64,000 nt of DNA from Vulcaniibacterium gelatinicum (GTDB lineage: Bacteria > Pseudomonadota > Gammaproteobacteria > Xanthomonadales > Xanthomonadaceae), in assembly GCF_008033445.1 (NCBI RefSeq), contig NZ_VNKO01000004.1, positions 116,449 to 180,448 on the forward strand, written 5' to 3'. This document shows, piece after piece, positions 11,575 to 23,465 of the stretch; positions within the stretch are counted from its first letter, which is position 1, and the number at the start of each line of letters is the position of its first letter. The notes beneath the pieces are model-generated. The model searched no databases and was not told the DNA's origin. It saw nothing but the letters and a program-made list of their open reading frames with translations. The position numbers and the translations under genes were made by a program.

Positions 11575-12102
11575 TCACTCCAGCCCGTCGAGAAGTTCGT
11601 CCACCTTCTCGACCGTGAGCTTCTCGTGGTAATGCCCGTCGATCACCATCATCGGCGCGCCGCAGCACGCGGCCAGGCACTCCTCCTCGCGCTTGAGGTA
11701 GATGCGGCCGTCGGCGGTGGACTCGCCCAGCTTGCAGCCGAGCTTCTTCTCGGCGTGCGCGACCAGTTCCTCGGCGCCGTTGAGCCAGCAGCTGATGTTG
11801 GTGCAGAAGGCCACGTTGTGGCGCCCGACCGGCCGGGTCTCGAACATCGAGTAGAAGGTGGCGACCTCGTAGGCCCACACCGGCGGGAGGTCCAGGTACC
11901 TGGCCACCGCCGCGATCAGTTCGTCGGTGAGCCAGCCGCCGTTCTGCTCCTGCGCCGCGTGCAGGCCCTGCAGCACCGCCGAACGCTTCCGGTCCGGCGG
12001 GAACTTGGTCAGCCAGTGGTCGATGTGCGCGCGCGTCTTCTCCGACAGCACCACCATCGGATCCACGTTGCGGCAGGCCTCGAAGTTGCCGGTTGCTTTC
12101 AT
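11575..12102 (-). CDS. nuoE: NADH-quinone oxidoreductase subunit E ([2Fe-2S])
   Basis: A 175-residue thioredoxin-like subunit of the N module that carries the off-path [2Fe-2S] cluster N1a. All four ligands are present: C100 and C105 (CTNISC) and C142 and C146 (CLAAC). The helical N-terminal domain includes the segment [16 protein letters not shown]. The ATG overlaps the nuoD stop (ATGA). Confidence 0.96.
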   Translation of the reverse strand: MKATGNFEACRNVDPMVVLSEKTRAHIDHWLTKFPPDRKRSAVLQGLHAAQEQNGGWLTDELIAAVARYLDLPPVWAYEVATFYSMFETRPVGRHNVAFCTNISCWLNGAEELVAHAEKKLGCKLGESTADGRIYLKREEECLAACCGAPMMVIDGHYHEKLTVEKVDELLDGLE

Positions 12103-13403
12103 CGGTCGATCTCGCCGAAGACGACGTCATAGGTCCCGATCATCGCCACCACGTCGGCCAGCATGTGGCCCTTGACGATCGCATCCATGGACGACAGGTG
12201 GGCAAAGCCGGGCGCGCGCAGCTTGACGCGGAACGGCTTGTTGGCGCCGTCGCTGACCAGGTAGCAGCCGAACTCGCCCTTAGGCGCCTCGACCGCGGCG
12301 TAGGTCTCGCCGGCCGGCACGCAGTAGCCCTCGGAGAACAGCTTGAAGTGGTGGATCAGCGCTTCCATGTCGTCCTTCATCTCCTCGCGGGAGGGAGGCG
12401 CGACCTTGTAGTTGTCCACCATCACCGGGCCCGGATTGGCCTTTAGCCACTCCACGCACTGGCGGATGATGCGGTTGGACTGGCGCATCTCGGCGATGCG
12501 CACCAGGTAACGGTCGTAGCAGTCGCCGTTGGCGCCGACCGGGATGTCGAAGTCCACCTCGGCGTACTTGGCGTACGGCTGCTTCTTGCGCAGGTCCCAG
12601 GCGATGCCGGAGCCGCGCAGCATCGGGCCGGTCATGCCCCAGGCCAGCGCCTGCTCGGGCGAGACCACGCCGATGCCGACGGTGCGCTGCTTCCAGATCC
12701 GGTTGTCGGTCAGCAGCGTCTCGTACTCGTCCACGCGCCGCGGGAAGTCCTCGGTGAAGCGCTCGAGGAAGTCGAGCATGGAGCCCTCGCGCCACTCGTT
12801 GAAGCGCTTGAGCTTCTTCCCCTTCAGCCAGGGCGACTCGCGGTACTGCGGCATGCGGTCAGGGAGGTCCCGGTACACGCCGCCCGGGCGGTAGTAGGCC
12901 GCGTGCATGCGCGCGCCGCTCACCGCCTCGTACACGTCCATCAGTTCCTCGCGCTCGCGGAACGCGTACAGGAACACCGCCATCGCGCCCAGGTCGAGCG
13001 CGTTGGAGCCCACCCACATCAGGTGGTTCAGGATCCGCGTGATCTCGTCGAACATCGTGCGGATCCACTGCGCGCGCTCGGGCGCCTCGATCCCGAGCAG
13101 GGTCTCGATGGCGCGCACGTAGGCGTGCTCGTTGCACATCATCGAGACGTAATCCAGCCGGTCCATGTAGCCGATGGACTGGTTGAACGGCTTGCTCTCG
13201 GCGAGCTTCTCGGTGCCGCGGTGGAGCAGGCCCACGTGCGGGTCGGCGCGCTGCACGACCTCGCCGTCCATCTCCAGGATCAGGCGCAGCACGCCGTGCG
13301 CGGCCGGATGCTGCGGGCCGAAGTTCAGGGTGTAGTTGCGGATCTCGGCGTTGTTCAGGCCGGACGTGTTCACCACCGCATCCTTCTGCAGCCGGGCGCT
13401 CAC
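12099..13403 (-). CDS. nuoD: NADH-quinone oxidoreductase subunit D
   Basis: The 49-kDa-type subunit that, with NuoB, lines the quinone-reducing site at the junction of the two complex I arms. The quinone-site segment is [13 protein letters not shown], and [12 protein letters not shown] follows. The start is GTG 13401-13403, which overlaps the nuoC stop (GTGA) and is preceded by GGAGG at a good distance. The product is 434 residues, close to the usual length of separate NuoD proteins, so NuoC and NuoD are not fused here as they are in Escherichia coli. Confidence 0.95.
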   Translation of the reverse strand: MSARLQKDAVVNTSGLNNAEIRNYTLNFGPQHPAAHGVLRLILEMDGEVVQRADPHVGLLHRGTEKLAESKPFNQSIGYMDRLDYVSMMCNEHAYVRAIETLLGIEAPERAQWIRTMFDEITRILNHLMWVGSNALDLGAMAVFLYAFREREELMDVYEAVSGARMHAAYYRPGGVYRDLPDRMPQYRESPWLKGKKLKRFNEWREGSMLDFLERFTEDFPRRVDEYETLLTDNRIWKQRTVGIGVVSPEQALAWGMTGPMLRGSGIAWDLRKKQPYAKYAEVDFDIPVGANGDCYDRYLVRIAEMRQSNRIIRQCVEWLKANPGPVMVDNYKVAPPSREEMKDDMEALIHHFKLFSEGYCVPAGETYAAVEAPKGEFGCYLVSDGANKPFRVKLRAPGFAHLSSMDAIVKGHMLADVVAMIGTYDVVFGEIDR

Positions 13404-14158
13404 TTCTTCACCTCCGCCTGCCTCGAATCGGCGCGCTCGCCGGCGGCAGTCCGGTAGCGGGCATCGTCGCGGATCACGCGCGGCACGCCGACGCGCGGCT
13501 CGACCGAGGTCACCGGTTCGTACACCACGCGCTGCTTCTCGGGGTCGTAGCGCACCTCGACGTTGCCGATCAGCGGGAAGTCCTTGCGGAACGGATGGCC
13601 GACGAAGCCGTAGTCGGTCAGGATCCGGCGCAGGTCCGGATGCCCCTCGAACACGATGCCGAACAGGTCGAACGCCTCGCGCTCGAACCAGTTGGCACCG
13701 GGCCACACGCCGGTGACCGAATCCACCACCGGCAGTTCGTCGTTCTCGGCGAAGCAGCGCACGCGCAGGCGGCGATTGTGCTGCAGCGACAGCAGGTGCG
13801 CGACCACGGCGAAGCGGCGCGCGGGCTTCTCGATCGGCGCCTCGCCCTGCTCGGCCTGCGCGGTCGGGCGCTGGCCCCAGGCGAAGCGGCCCGGGCCCTT
13901 GCCCTCCACGCCGCGCGAGAACCCCTCGGAGGACACATCGGTGTCCCACTCGTCGCAGCCGTAACCGAGGTAGTCCACGCCGCACAGGTCGGTGAGCTGC
14001 TCGAAGCCGAACTCGTCGCGCAATGCGTGGCAGGCCCCGCGCCACTGCGCGGCCGGCACCACCAGGGTGACCTCGCCGCGCGGCTCGGCGACCTGGACTT
14101 CGCCGTCGGCGAAACGTGCGCGCAGGCGCGCGGCGAAGGCGGTAGCGGTCTCGCTCAT
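13400..14158 (-). CDS. nuoC: NADH-quinone oxidoreductase subunit C
   Basis: The 30-kDa-type peripheral subunit of complex I, 252 residues. The family signature is seen as [19 protein letters not shown], followed by [19 protein letters not shown]. An insert at about residues 70-100 ([20 protein letters not shown] and beyond) separates the first beta strands. The ATG overlaps the nuoB stop by 4 bases. Confidence 0.95.
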   Translation of the reverse strand: MSETATAFAARLRARFADGEVQVAEPRGEVTLVVPAAQWRGACHALRDEFGFEQLTDLCGVDYLGYGCDEWDTDVSSEGFSRGVEGKGPGRFAWGQRPTAQAEQGEAPIEKPARRFAVVAHLLSLQHNRRLRVRCFAENDELPVVDSVTGVWPGANWFEREAFDLFGIVFEGHPDLRRILTDYGFVGHPFRKDFPLIGNVEVRYDPEKQRVVYEPVTSVEPRVGVPRVIRDDARYRTAAGERADSRQAEVKK

Positions 14159-14748
14159 GCGGCAGCGCCTCCCGCGGTCTCGCGCGCCTTGCCGGTGAAC
14201 GGGTTCTGCGCAGTGCGGCGGATCTTCTTCTGCAGCTGCAGGATGCCGTACACCAGCGCCTCGGCGGTGGGCGGGCAGCCGGGCACGTAGATGTCCACCG
14301 GCACGACCCGGTCGCAGCCGCGCACCACCGCGTACGAGTAGTGGTAGTAGCCGCCGCCGTTGGCGCAACTGCCCATCGAGATCACCCACTTCGGGTCGGG
14401 CATCTGGTCGTAGACCTTGCGCAGCGCCGGCGCCATCTTGTTGACCAGGGTGCCGGCCACGATCATCACGTCCGACTGGCGCGGCGAGGGACGGAACACC
14501 ACACCGTAGCGGTCAAGGTCGAGGCGCGCCGCGCCGGCGTGCATCATCTCCACCGCGCAGCAGGCCAGGCCGAAGGTCATCGGCCACATCGAGCCGGTGC
14601 GCGCCCAGTTCCACAGCGCGTCCAGGCTGGTGGTGACGAAGCCGTGCTCGAGCAGCGGGTTGTCGCCCTCGGGACGCAGGATGTCGTCCACCCGCCCTTC
14701 CGGCAGCGGGTTGTGCATCAGGCCCGAGACGGTCTGAATCACTCCCAT
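14155..14748 (-). CDS. nuoB: NADH-quinone oxidoreductase subunit B (cluster N2)
   Basis: Holds cluster N2, the last iron-sulfur centre before quinone. The ligands are the tandem C63-C64 (LACCAVEMM), C128 ([10 protein letters not shown]) and C158 ([10 protein letters not shown]). The product is 197 residues. The ATG at 14746-14748 lies 10 bases inside the end of nuoA, a compact overlap that agrees with the tight operon. Confidence 0.97.
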   Translation of the reverse strand: MGVIQTVSGLMHNPLPEGRVDDILRPEGDNPLLEHGFVTTSLDALWNWARTGSMWPMTFGLACCAVEMMHAGAARLDLDRYGVVFRPSPRQSDVMIVAGTLVNKMAPALRKVYDQMPDPKWVISMGSCANGGGYYHYSYAVVRGCDRVVPVDIYVPGCPPTAEALVYGILQLQKKIRRTAQNPFTGKARETAGGAAA

Positions 14749-15095
14749 TCGAGCGCACCCTTCTTCCAGACGTACACGAAGCCGATCAGGAGCAGGCCGA
14801 GGAACACGCCCATCTCGATCAGGCCGAAGATGCCGAGCTCGCGGAACACCAGCGCCCACGGGAAGACGAAGGCGATCTCGAGGTCGAAGACGATGAACAG
14901 GATCGCGATGAGGTAGTAGCGCACGTCGAACTGCATGCGCGCGTCCTCGAACGCGTTGAAGCCGCATTCGTACGGCGAGAGCTTCTCGGCACTGGGGCGC
15001 TTGGGCCCGAGGACGTTGCCGATGAGGATCAGCGCGACGCCGATCCCCGTTGCGACGATCAGGAACAGCAGGGACGGCAGGTATTCGGCCAGCAC
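14739..15095 (-). CDS. nuoA: NADH-quinone oxidoreductase subunit A
   Basis: The first gene of the fourteen-gene complex I operon, encoding a 118-residue, three-helix subunit. The family signature [20 protein letters not shown] is followed by [20 protein letters not shown] helices. I choose GTG 15093-15095, giving (V/M)[12 protein letters not shown], because the open frame upstream is Arg-rich, has no membrane character and runs toward the tRNA-Leu gene. A GAGAG stretch 7 bases upstream could serve as a weak ribosome site. Confidence 0.9.
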   Translation of the reverse strand: MLAEYLPSLLFLIVATGIGVALILIGNVLGPKRPSAEKLSPYECGFNAFEDARMQFDVRYYLIAILFIVFDLEIAFVFPWALVFRELGIFGLIEMGVFLGLLLIGFVYVWKKGALEWE

Positions 15096-15190
15096 TTGCG
15101 TTCTCTCGGCTATGCCGCGTCGCCGCGGCTTGGCTCGGCGTTGTCGCGCCATGAACGCGGCGCGCGCTGCACGCCGCGTTCCGGAGGGAT

Positions 15191-15275
15191 TGGTGCCCAA
15201 GGGGGGACTCGAACCCCCACGACTTTCGTCGCTACCACCTCAAGGTAGTGCGTCTACCAATTCCGCCACCTGGGC
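15191..15275 (-). tRNA. tRNA-Leu (GAG)
   Basis: An 85-base class II tRNA with a GCCCAGG acceptor arm, an encoded CCA, the long variable arm typical of leucine tRNAs (CGACGAAAGTCG) and anticodon GAG in the loop TTGAGGT. It lies between secG and nuoA on the same strand. This is the usual place for it in xanthomonads and enterics, so it is probably processed from a secG-tRNA-nuo transcript. Confidence 0.96.
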
Positions 15276-15323
15276 AATGGTTCCGCGAAAGAAGCGCCGC
15301 GGAGTTGCGTATTGTAAGCCGGA

Positions 15324-15776
15324 TCAGCCGCCCTGCGTAGGCGTCTGCGGCGATTGCTGCGGCTGCGACGGCGGCTGCTCCGGCTGCTGGCCGGCGGCAG
15401 GCGCGGCGGGAGCCGCCGCTTCCGGAACCGGCGCGGCCGACGGCACGGTCGCGGCCGGCGCCGCAGGCACGGCAGGCGCCGGCGCAGCGGGCGCCTGGCC
15501 CATCACGCCGAGATCCTGGGCTGCCGGCGCCGGCGCGGTGGCGCGGTGCGTGGCGTACCAGGCCATGAACAGGCTGATCGCGAAGAACACGATCGCGAGC
15601 CACTTGGTGCTCTTGGACAGGAAGTTGCCCGCGCCGCGCGCGCCGAACACGGTCGCCGAAGCGCCGGCGCCGAAGCCGGAACCGGCCTGCGCGCCCGCGC
15701 CACGCTGCATCAGGATCAGCGCGACCATCGCGATCGCGACGAGCACGTACACCACGTTGAGGATGATCAACAGCAT
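15324..15776 (-). CDS. secG: Preprotein translocase subunit SecG
   Basis: A small membrane partner of SecYE in protein export. The two helices are residues 1-22 (MLLIILNVVYVLVAIAMVAL) and about 52-72 (WLAIVFFAISLFMAWYA). Between them lies the conserved LMQRGAGAQAGSGFGAGAS loop. After residue 75 there is a tail of about 75 residues made mostly of Ala, Pro and Gln, which makes the protein 150 residues, longer than the 110 or so of E. coli SecG. Such tails are common in xanthomonads. Position between tpiA and tRNA-Leu is the classic one. Confidence 0.93.
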   Translation of the reverse strand: MLLIILNVVYVLVAIAMVALILMQRGAGAQAGSGFGAGASATVFGARGAGNFLSKSTKWLAIVFFAISLFMAWYATHRATAPAPAAQDLGVMGQAPAAPAPAVPAAPAATVPSAAPVPEAAAPAAPAAGQQPEQPPSQPQQSPQTPTQGG

Positions 15777-15792
15777 CTGGACTGCTCTTCGG

Positions 15793-16548
15793 TCAGGCCC
15801 GCGCGGCAGCCGCGACGATGGCCAGGAAATCCCGGGCGACGAGCGAGGCGCCGCCCACCAGCCCGCCGTCCACGTCGGGCTGCGAGAACAGCGCGGCGGC
15901 GTTGTCGGGCTTCACGCTGCCCCCGTAGAGGATCGGCAGCGAGCCCGCAATCGTAGCATCCCGGGCCCCGATCTCGCCACGAATGAAGGCGTGGACGGCC
16001 TGGGCCTGCTCCGGGGTGGCGTTGCGGCCGGTGCCGATGGCCCAGACCGGCTCGTAGGCCACGATCGCACCCTCGAAGGCCCGGTCGCCCAGGCGCTCGA
16101 AGATCGGGGCCAGCTGCTCTTCGATCCGCCACTCGGTCTGGCCGGCCTCGCGCTCGTGCAGGGATTCCCCGACGCACAGGATCGGGGTCAGGCCGGCCTC
16201 CTTGGCCACCTCGAACTTGATCGCGACCAGCTCGCTGCTCTCGCCGTGGTACTGGCGGCGCTCGGAGTGGCCGACCAGGCCGTAGCGCGCGCCCACGTCC
16301 ACCAACATGGCCGCCGAGACCTCGCCGGTGAAGGCGCCCTGGCGGTTGGCGCTGACGTCCTGGGCGCCGAACTGCAGCCCGCGCCGGCCGTAGCGCTCGA
16401 CCAGCTCGCCCAGGAACGGCAGCGGCGGGAGGATGATGCGCTCGACCCCGGGCGGCGGTTCGACCGCCACCACCTCGTCGAGCAGTTGCTCGGCGAAGCG
16501 GCGCGAGCCATGCAGCTTCCAGTTACCGGCGACGATCCTGCGGCGCAT
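15793..16548 (-). CDS. tpiA: Triosephosphate isomerase
   Basis: Interconverts dihydroxyacetone phosphate and glyceraldehyde 3-phosphate in glycolysis and gluconeogenesis. The 251-residue TIM barrel has the active-site residues N9 and K11 (AGNWKLHG), H94 (VGHSERR) and E166 (AYEPVWAIGTG). The phosphate-binding end ILYGGSVKPDNA is also present. Start ATG; the gene lies 16 bases ahead of secG. Confidence 0.97.
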   Translation of the reverse strand: MRRRIVAGNWKLHGSRRFAEQLLDEVVAVEPPPGVERIILPPLPFLGELVERYGRRGLQFGAQDVSANRQGAFTGEVSAAMLVDVGARYGLVGHSERRQYHGESSELVAIKFEVAKEAGLTPILCVGESLHEREAGQTEWRIEEQLAPIFERLGDRAFEGAIVAYEPVWAIGTGRNATPEQAQAVHAFIRGEIGARDATIAGSLPILYGGSVKPDNAAALFSQPDVDGGLVGGASLVARDFLAIVAAAARA

Positions 16549-16614
16549 CCGTTTCGACTCCGTGGGGGGCGAGGGCGCGCAGTTTAGCGCAGCCCTCCCC
16601 CGCCGCCGCGGCGG

Positions 16615-17568
16615 CTACTTGAGCCGGATCTCGCGCAGGCGCTCCTCGAGGTAGCCTTGGGCGGTGATCGGCTGCGGGTACCGGTTCGGATTGTCCGGCG
16701 TGACGCACGAGGGCAGCACGTCGATCAGGAAATCCGGATTGGGGTGCAGGAAGAACGGCGTGGAGTAGCGCGGCTGGCGCGCCTTCTCGCCCGGCGGGTT
16801 GACCACGCGGTGGGTGGTGGACGGGTACACGTGGTTGGTCAGGCGCTGCAGCATGTCGCCGATGTTGACCACGATGGTGTCGGCGTCGGCGGTGAACGGC
16901 ACCCACTCGCCCTTGCGCGAGAGCACTTCCAGGCCCTCGCTGCTCGCGCCGACCAGCAGCGTGATCAGGTTGATGTCCTCGTGCGCGCCGGCGCGGACGT
17001 TCGGGATTTCGGGCGTGGTGATCGGCGGATAGTGGATCGGGCGCAGGATCGAGTTGCCGCAGTCGGTCTTGTCGGCGAAGAAATCCTCCGCCAGGCCGAT
17101 GTGCAGCGCGAGCGCGGAGAGCACGGTCGAACCGAGCCGGTCGAGCGCGGTGTACAGGCCGTAGCCGACCTCGCGGAATTCCGGCACCTCCTCCGGCCAC
17201 AGGTTCGGTGGCATCACGTCGGCGTACTTCGAGTCGTGCGGGATCTCGCGGCCGATGTGCCAGAACTCCTTGAGGTCCGGGTACAGCGAGTCCTTGGCGG
17301 TTTCGACCATGAACGGCGTGTAGCCGCGCGCGCCGCCGCCGCCGGGCACGTGGTACTTCATCTTCACCTCGGTGGGCAGGGCGAAGAAGCGGCGGAAAGC
17401 GTCGTAGGCGGCGTCGATCAGCGACTGCGCGATGCCGTGGCCGCGGATGCCGGCGAAACCCCACTCGCGGTAGGCGGCGCCGAGCTCGGCGACGAAGGCG
17501 GCGCGGTCGGCGGCGCCGGCGGCATCGGTGAAGCGGCGGATGTCGAGGGTCGGGATCCGGGAGGTCAT
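16615..17568 (-). CDS. 2-oxoglutarate/Fe(II)-dependent dioxygenase, isopenicillin N synthase-like
   Basis: A 317-residue cytosolic oxygenase of the isopenicillin N synthase-like family. It has the N-terminal DIOX_N region (residues 6-110) and the C-terminal double-stranded beta helix. The iron triad is H196, D198 and H253, and R267 (RYSTPFF) should bind the 2-oxoglutarate carboxylate. The substrate cannot be read from sequence. It sits between glmM and tpiA on the same strand with short gaps, so it is probably co-transcribed with housekeeping genes; that does not identify its substrate. Confidence 0.85.
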   Translation of the reverse strand: MTSRIPTLDIRRFTDAAGAADRAAFVAELGAAYREWGFAGIRGHGIAQSLIDAAYDAFRRFFALPTEVKMKYHVPGGGGARGYTPFMVETAKDSLYPDLKEFWHIGREIPHDSKYADVMPPNLWPEEVPEFREVGYGLYTALDRLGSTVLSALALHIGLAEDFFADKTDCGNSILRPIHYPPITTPEIPNVRAGAHEDINLITLLVGASSEGLEVLSRKGEWVPFTADADTIVVNIGDMLQRLTNHVYPSTTHRVVNPPGEKARQPRYSTPFFLHPNPDFLIDVLPSCVTPDNPNRYPQPITAQGYLEERLREIRLK

Positions 17569-17590
17569 GGAAGGGAGGACGATTCGGGTG

Positions 17591-18945
17591 TCATTCGGTG
17601 GTGGCCGTGGCCGCGGCGCGCACCGCCTCGGCCAGCGCGTCGAGGGTGCGCTGCATCAGCGCCTCGTCGTCGGCCTCGACGGTCACGCGCACCACGGGCT
17701 CGGTGCCGGAGGGGCGCAGGAAGGCGCGGCCGCGGCCTTCGACCGCACGCTGCGCCTCGGCAAGGGCGGCCTGCACGGAAGCGGCCTCGGCCGGTTTCGC
17801 CGCCCCCACCGCGCAACGCACGTTGACCGTCTTCTGCGGCAGCTTGTGCAGCCCGGCCAGGGCCTGGCGCAGGGTCACGCCGCGCCGGCGCAGCACTTCC
17901 AGCACCTGCAGCGCGCTGACGATGCCGTCGCCGGTGCTGGCCCGGTCCAGGCACAACAGGTGGCCGGAGGTCTCGCCGCCGAGCACGCCGTCGTGGGCCA
18001 GCAACTGCTGGTGCACGTAGCGGTCGCCGACCCTGGCGCGCACGAAGCCGATGCCGCGCCCGGCGAGCGCACGCTCCAGGCCGTAGTTGCTCATCAGCGT
18101 GCCGACCACCGGGCCGCGCAGGCGGCCGCTCTCCTGCCAGTCGCAGGCGAGCAGGTACAGCAGGTCGTCGCCGTCGCGCACGGCGCCTTCGGCGTCCACG
18201 AACAGGACCCGGTCGCCGTCGCCGTCGAAGGCGATGCCGAGGTCGGCGCCGGTGGCGCGCACGTGCGCGGCCAGCGCCTCGGGGTGGGTGGAGCCGACGC
18301 CGTCGTTGATGTTCAGCCCGTTCGGCTCGATCCCGATCGCGTCCACCTGCGCACCGAGCTCGCGCAGCACCAGCGGGCCGATCTGGTAGGTGGCGCCGTT
18401 GGCGCAGTCCATCGCGATGCGCATGCCGGCCAGGTCGAAGCCCTTCGGCACCGAGTTCTTGCAGGCCTCCACGTAGCGGCCGACCGCATCGCGGGTGCGC
18501 AGCGCCTTGCCGAGCGCGTCGGAGGCCACGGTCCGGAACGGCTGCTCGAGCGCGGCCTCGATCGCGAGCTCGGTGGCGTCGTCGAGCTTCTCGCCCGCGG
18601 CGGAGAAGAACTTGATGCCGTTGTCGTAGTGCGGGTTGTGCGAGGCCGAGATCACGATCCCGCCGTCGGCGCGCAGCGAGCGGGTGAGATGGGCCACGGC
18701 CGGGGTCGGCATCGGCCCCATCAGCTGCACATCCACGCCGGCGGCGACCAGGCCTGCCTCGAGCGCGGCCTCGAACATGTAGTTGGAGATGCGCGTGTCC
18801 TTGCCGATGATCACCAGCGGCTTGCGCCAGGGGTTGCGCGGCAGGGCGTGGCCGTAGGCGTTGCCCAGGCGGAGCACGAAATCGGCCGAGATCGGGCCTT
18901 CGCCGACCCGGCCGCGGATGCCGTCGGTGCCGAAGTACTTCCGGC

Positions 18946-18949
<4 letters not shown>
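17591..18949 (-). CDS. glmM: Phosphoglucosamine mutase
   Basis: Converts glucosamine 6-phosphate to glucosamine 1-phosphate for peptidoglycan and lipopolysaccharide precursors. The phosphoserine motif [12 protein letters not shown] has the active serine at S103, the metal loop is DGDGDR, and the C-terminal phosphate-binding motif is [11 protein letters not shown]. The start is TTG 18947-18949, which overlaps the accD stop (TTGA) and has a GGAGG site 8 bases upstream. It yields the family N-terminus [12 protein letters not shown]. The length of 452 residues is usual. Translational coupling to accD is likely. Confidence 0.94.
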
Positions 18950-19824
<875 letters not shown>

Positions 19825-19871
19825 GCGCGGTTTCGATCTCGTTCGGGCCGGACGCGGCCGAGCGTGACAGT

Positions 19872-20675
19872 CTAGCCCACGGCCCCGCCGTCCAGCGCCG
19901 CCCGCAGGGGGGCGAGGAAGGCCCTTGCCGCGGCCGGCGCGTCGGCCGCCCCGGCCAGCGCCGCCACCAGCGCGCTGCCGACCACCACGCCGTCGGCGGC
20001 CTGCGCCATCGCCGCGGCCCCGGCCGCGTCGCGGATGCCGAAGCCGGCCACCACCGGCACCCCGGCGCGGGCGCGGACCTGGCGCAGGCGCTCGCCCGCG
20101 GCCTCGGCGTCGAGGCGGTCGGCGCCGGTCACGCCGGCGAAGCTGACGTAGTACAGGTAGCCGCCGGCCTGCGCGCACAGCGCGTCCAGGCGCGCGTCGG
20201 TGGTGGTCGGCGAGGCGAGCAGGATCAGGTGCAGGCCGTGCGCGGCGAAGGCCTCGCGGAACTCGGCGGCCTCCTCCGGCGGCAGGTCCACCAGCAGCGC
20301 GCCGTCCACCCCCGCCGCCGCGGCCTCGGCGGCGAAGCGCGCCGCGCCGCGGATCTCGACCGGGTTGAGGTAGCCCATCAGCACCACCGGCGTGTCGGCG
20401 TCGCGCGCGCGGAACGCGCGCACGCAATCGAGCACGTAGCCCAGCCCCGCGCCGCGCGCCAGCGCGCGCTCGGAGCTGCGCTGGATGGTCGGGCCGTCGG
20501 CCATGGGGTCGGAGAACGGCACGCCGAGCTCGATCACGTCGGCCCCGGCCTCCGCCAGCGCGTGCATCACCGGCACCGTGGCCTCCAGCGACGGATCGCC
20601 GGCAGTCACGAAGGGGATCAGCGCCTTGCGTCCGCCCGCGCGCAGGGCCTGGAAGCGTCGGTCTATCCGGTTCAT
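19872..20675 (-). CDS. trpA: Tryptophan synthase alpha subunit
   Basis: Cleaves indole-3-glycerol phosphate to indole, which is channelled to TrpB. The 267-residue barrel has the catalytic pair E49 ([12 protein letters not shown]) and D60 (ADGPTIQ). The ATG start gives [11 protein letters not shown] and lacks a clear ribosome site. It is separated from trpB by a palindromic repeat of about 100 bases (20701-20801). Confidence 0.95.
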   Translation of the reverse strand: MNRIDRRFQALRAGGRKALIPFVTAGDPSLEATVPVMHALAEAGADVIELGVPFSDPMADGPTIQRSSERALARGAGLGYVLDCVRAFRARDADTPVVLMGYLNPVEIRGAARFAAEAAAAGVDGALLVDLPPEEAAEFREAFAAHGLHLILLASPTTTDARLDALCAQAGGYLYYVSFAGVTGADRLDAEAAGERLRQVRARAGVPVVAGFGIRDAAGAAAMAQAADGVVVGSALVAALAGAADAPAAARAFLAPLRAALDGGAVG

Positions 20676-20700
20676 TTCGGGTGTCTGGCCTGGAAGCGTC

Positions 20701-20801
20701 TTTGCCACGGATTTACGCGGATGGACACGGACAAGACAAAAGCTTTTGAACAAGAAGCGTTCTTGCTCCCTCCGTGTCCATCAGTGCAAATCCGTGGCAA
20801 A
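20701..20801. repeat. Dispersed palindromic repeat, copy 1 (between trpB and trpA)
   Basis: The arms begin tttgccacggattt and, read on the other strand, tttgccacggattt again. Each arm continues through a second ACGGA-type unit (gatggacacgga). The centre holds two further small palindromes, CAAAAGCTTTTG at 20737-20748 and CAAGAA-GCG-TTCTTG at 20751-20765. The same arm sequence recurs at 26439-26508. It fills almost the whole trpB-trpA gap. The family is a short non-coding repeat with no open frame and no flanking duplication that I could see. Confidence 0.8.
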
Positions 20802-20805
20802 AAAC

Positions 20806-22018
<1,213 letters not shown>

Positions 22019-22041
<23 letters not shown>

Positions 22042-22672
22042 GGCGGACTTCTTCGACGAAACGACGCATCTTATCGCCGTCCTTGACCCCGGGGGCGCGC
22101 TCGATACCGCTGGAGACGTCCACCCCCCAGGGACGGGTGCGCCGGACCGCGTCGAACACGTTGTCCGGGCCCAGCCCGCCGGCGAGCATGAACGGGCGCT
22201 CCAGGCCCGCCGGCAGGGCGGACCAGTCGAAGCTGCGGCCGCTGCCGCCGTGCGCGCCGGTGCCGTGACTGTCGAACAGGAACGCACTGGCGCCGGGGTG
22301 GCGCGCCTGCAGCGCGGCCGCGCTCTCGCACCGGCCGTCGCCCATCGCGATCGCCTTCAGGTACGGCAGGCCGAAGCTGCGGCAGTAGGCGTCGTCCTCG
22401 CCGCCGTGGAACTGCAGCAGATCGGGCCGTACCTGGCGCACCACCTCGTGCACGTATTCGGCGGGGCTGTCCATGAACAGCGCGACCACGTCCACCAGCG
22501 GCATCAGCCCCTCGCGCAGGTCGCGCGCCTGCGCCGGTTCCAGCCGGCGCGGGCTGCCCGGCACGAACACGAAGCCGACCGCATCCACGCCGAACTCGCC
22601 GGCCAGGCGCAGGTCCTCGGCCCGGGTCATGCCGCAGAACTTGATCCGGGTGCGGAACACGGCGCGGGTCAC
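22019..22672 (-). CDS. trpF: Phosphoribosylanthranilate isomerase
   Basis: The third step of the anthranilate branch of tryptophan synthesis. The 217-residue barrel has the catalytic cysteine C13 (KFCGMTR) and the catalytic aspartate in FLFDSHGTG. The phosphate-binding end is [13 protein letters not shown] 22670-22672 overlaps the truA stop (GTGA). It heads the trpF-trpB-trpA set; trpE, trpG, trpD and trpC are not in this window. Confidence 0.94.
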
Positions 22673-23451
22673 AGGGTCACTTCCGCGGGCAGGCCGCATT
22701 CGGCCGGGTATCTCGGGCCGAGGAAGGTCAGGCCCTGCGCCGGCGCGGTAGGCCCGGCGCGGGTGCGGTCGCGGCTGGCGAGCAGCTCGGCGATCCACGG
22801 CTCCGGGCGTTCGCCGGCGCCGACCATCAGCAGCGAACCGACGATGTTGCGCACCATGTGGTGCAGGAATGCGTTGGCCTGGACTTCGATCGCCACCTCG
22901 TCGCCCTCGCGCGCGACCCGGATCTCCTGCAACTCGCGGCGCGCATGCGGGGCCTGGCAGTGCACGGTGCGGAAGGCGGAGAAGTCGTGCTCGCCGAGCA
23001 GCGCCTGCGCGGCGCGGTGCATCGCCCCGGCATCGAGCGGGCGCCGCTCCCAGGCCAGGTACTGGCGGCCGAGCGCGGGGCGCACCGGGCGGTTGAGCAG
23101 CCGGTAGCGGTAGCGTCGGGCGCGGGCGGAAAAGCGGGCGTGAAAATCCGCCGCCACCGGCCGGCACCAGCGCACGCACATGGCCGGCGGCAGCAGCGTG
23201 GTCACGCCCAGCATCCAGCCGCGCGGCTCGCGGCGGGCGTCGCTGTCGAAATGCACCACCTGGCATTGCGCGTGCACGCCGGCGTCGGTGCGGCCGGCGC
23301 AGACGGTCTCGATCGGTGCGTCGGCGACCCGGCTCAGCGCCGTTTCCAGCGCCTGCTGCAGCGTCTGCGCGCCGGGCACGCCGGGCGCGGTGAGCCGCTG
23401 CCAGCCGAGGAAGTCGCTGCCGTCGTATTCGACGCCCAGCGCATAGCGCAT
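22669..23451 (-). CDS. truA: tRNA pseudouridine(38-40) synthase TruA
   Basis: Makes pseudouridine at positions 38-40 of the tRNA anticodon arm. The catalytic aspartate is D56 in [10 protein letters not shown], and the later motif [14 protein letters not shown] is typical. I prefer ATG 23449-23451, with GGAG 6 bases upstream, over the GTG at 23467-23469 that overlaps fimV. The product is 260 residues. The fimV-truA-trpF order is a known arrangement in pseudomonads and xanthomonads. Confidence 0.94.
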   Translation of the reverse strand: MRYALGVEYDGSDFLGWQRLTAPGVPGAQTLQQALETALSRVADAPIETVCAGRTDAGVHAQCQVVHFDSDARREPRGWMLGVTTLLPPAMCVRWCRPVAADFHARFSARARRYRYRLLNRPVRPALGRQYLAWERRPLDAGAMHRAAQALLGEHDFSAFRTVHCQAPHARRELQEIRVAREGDEVAIEVQANAFLHHMVRNIVGSLLMVGAGERPEPWIAELLASRDRTRAGPTAPAQGLTFLGPRYPAECGLPAEVTL

Positions 23452-23465
23452 CGCCGGCTCCGCGC

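Noticed and set aside
15096..15200. N-terminal extension of nuoA by 35 codons to an upstream start.
   Set aside because: The extension is Arg/Ala-rich, reaches into the tRNA-Leu gene and is absent from NuoA proteins.
20701..20801. Insertion-sequence remnant or CRISPR fragment between trpB and trpA.
   Set aside because: No transposase frame, no target duplication and no regular spacer-repeat series; only a palindrome with one other copy.
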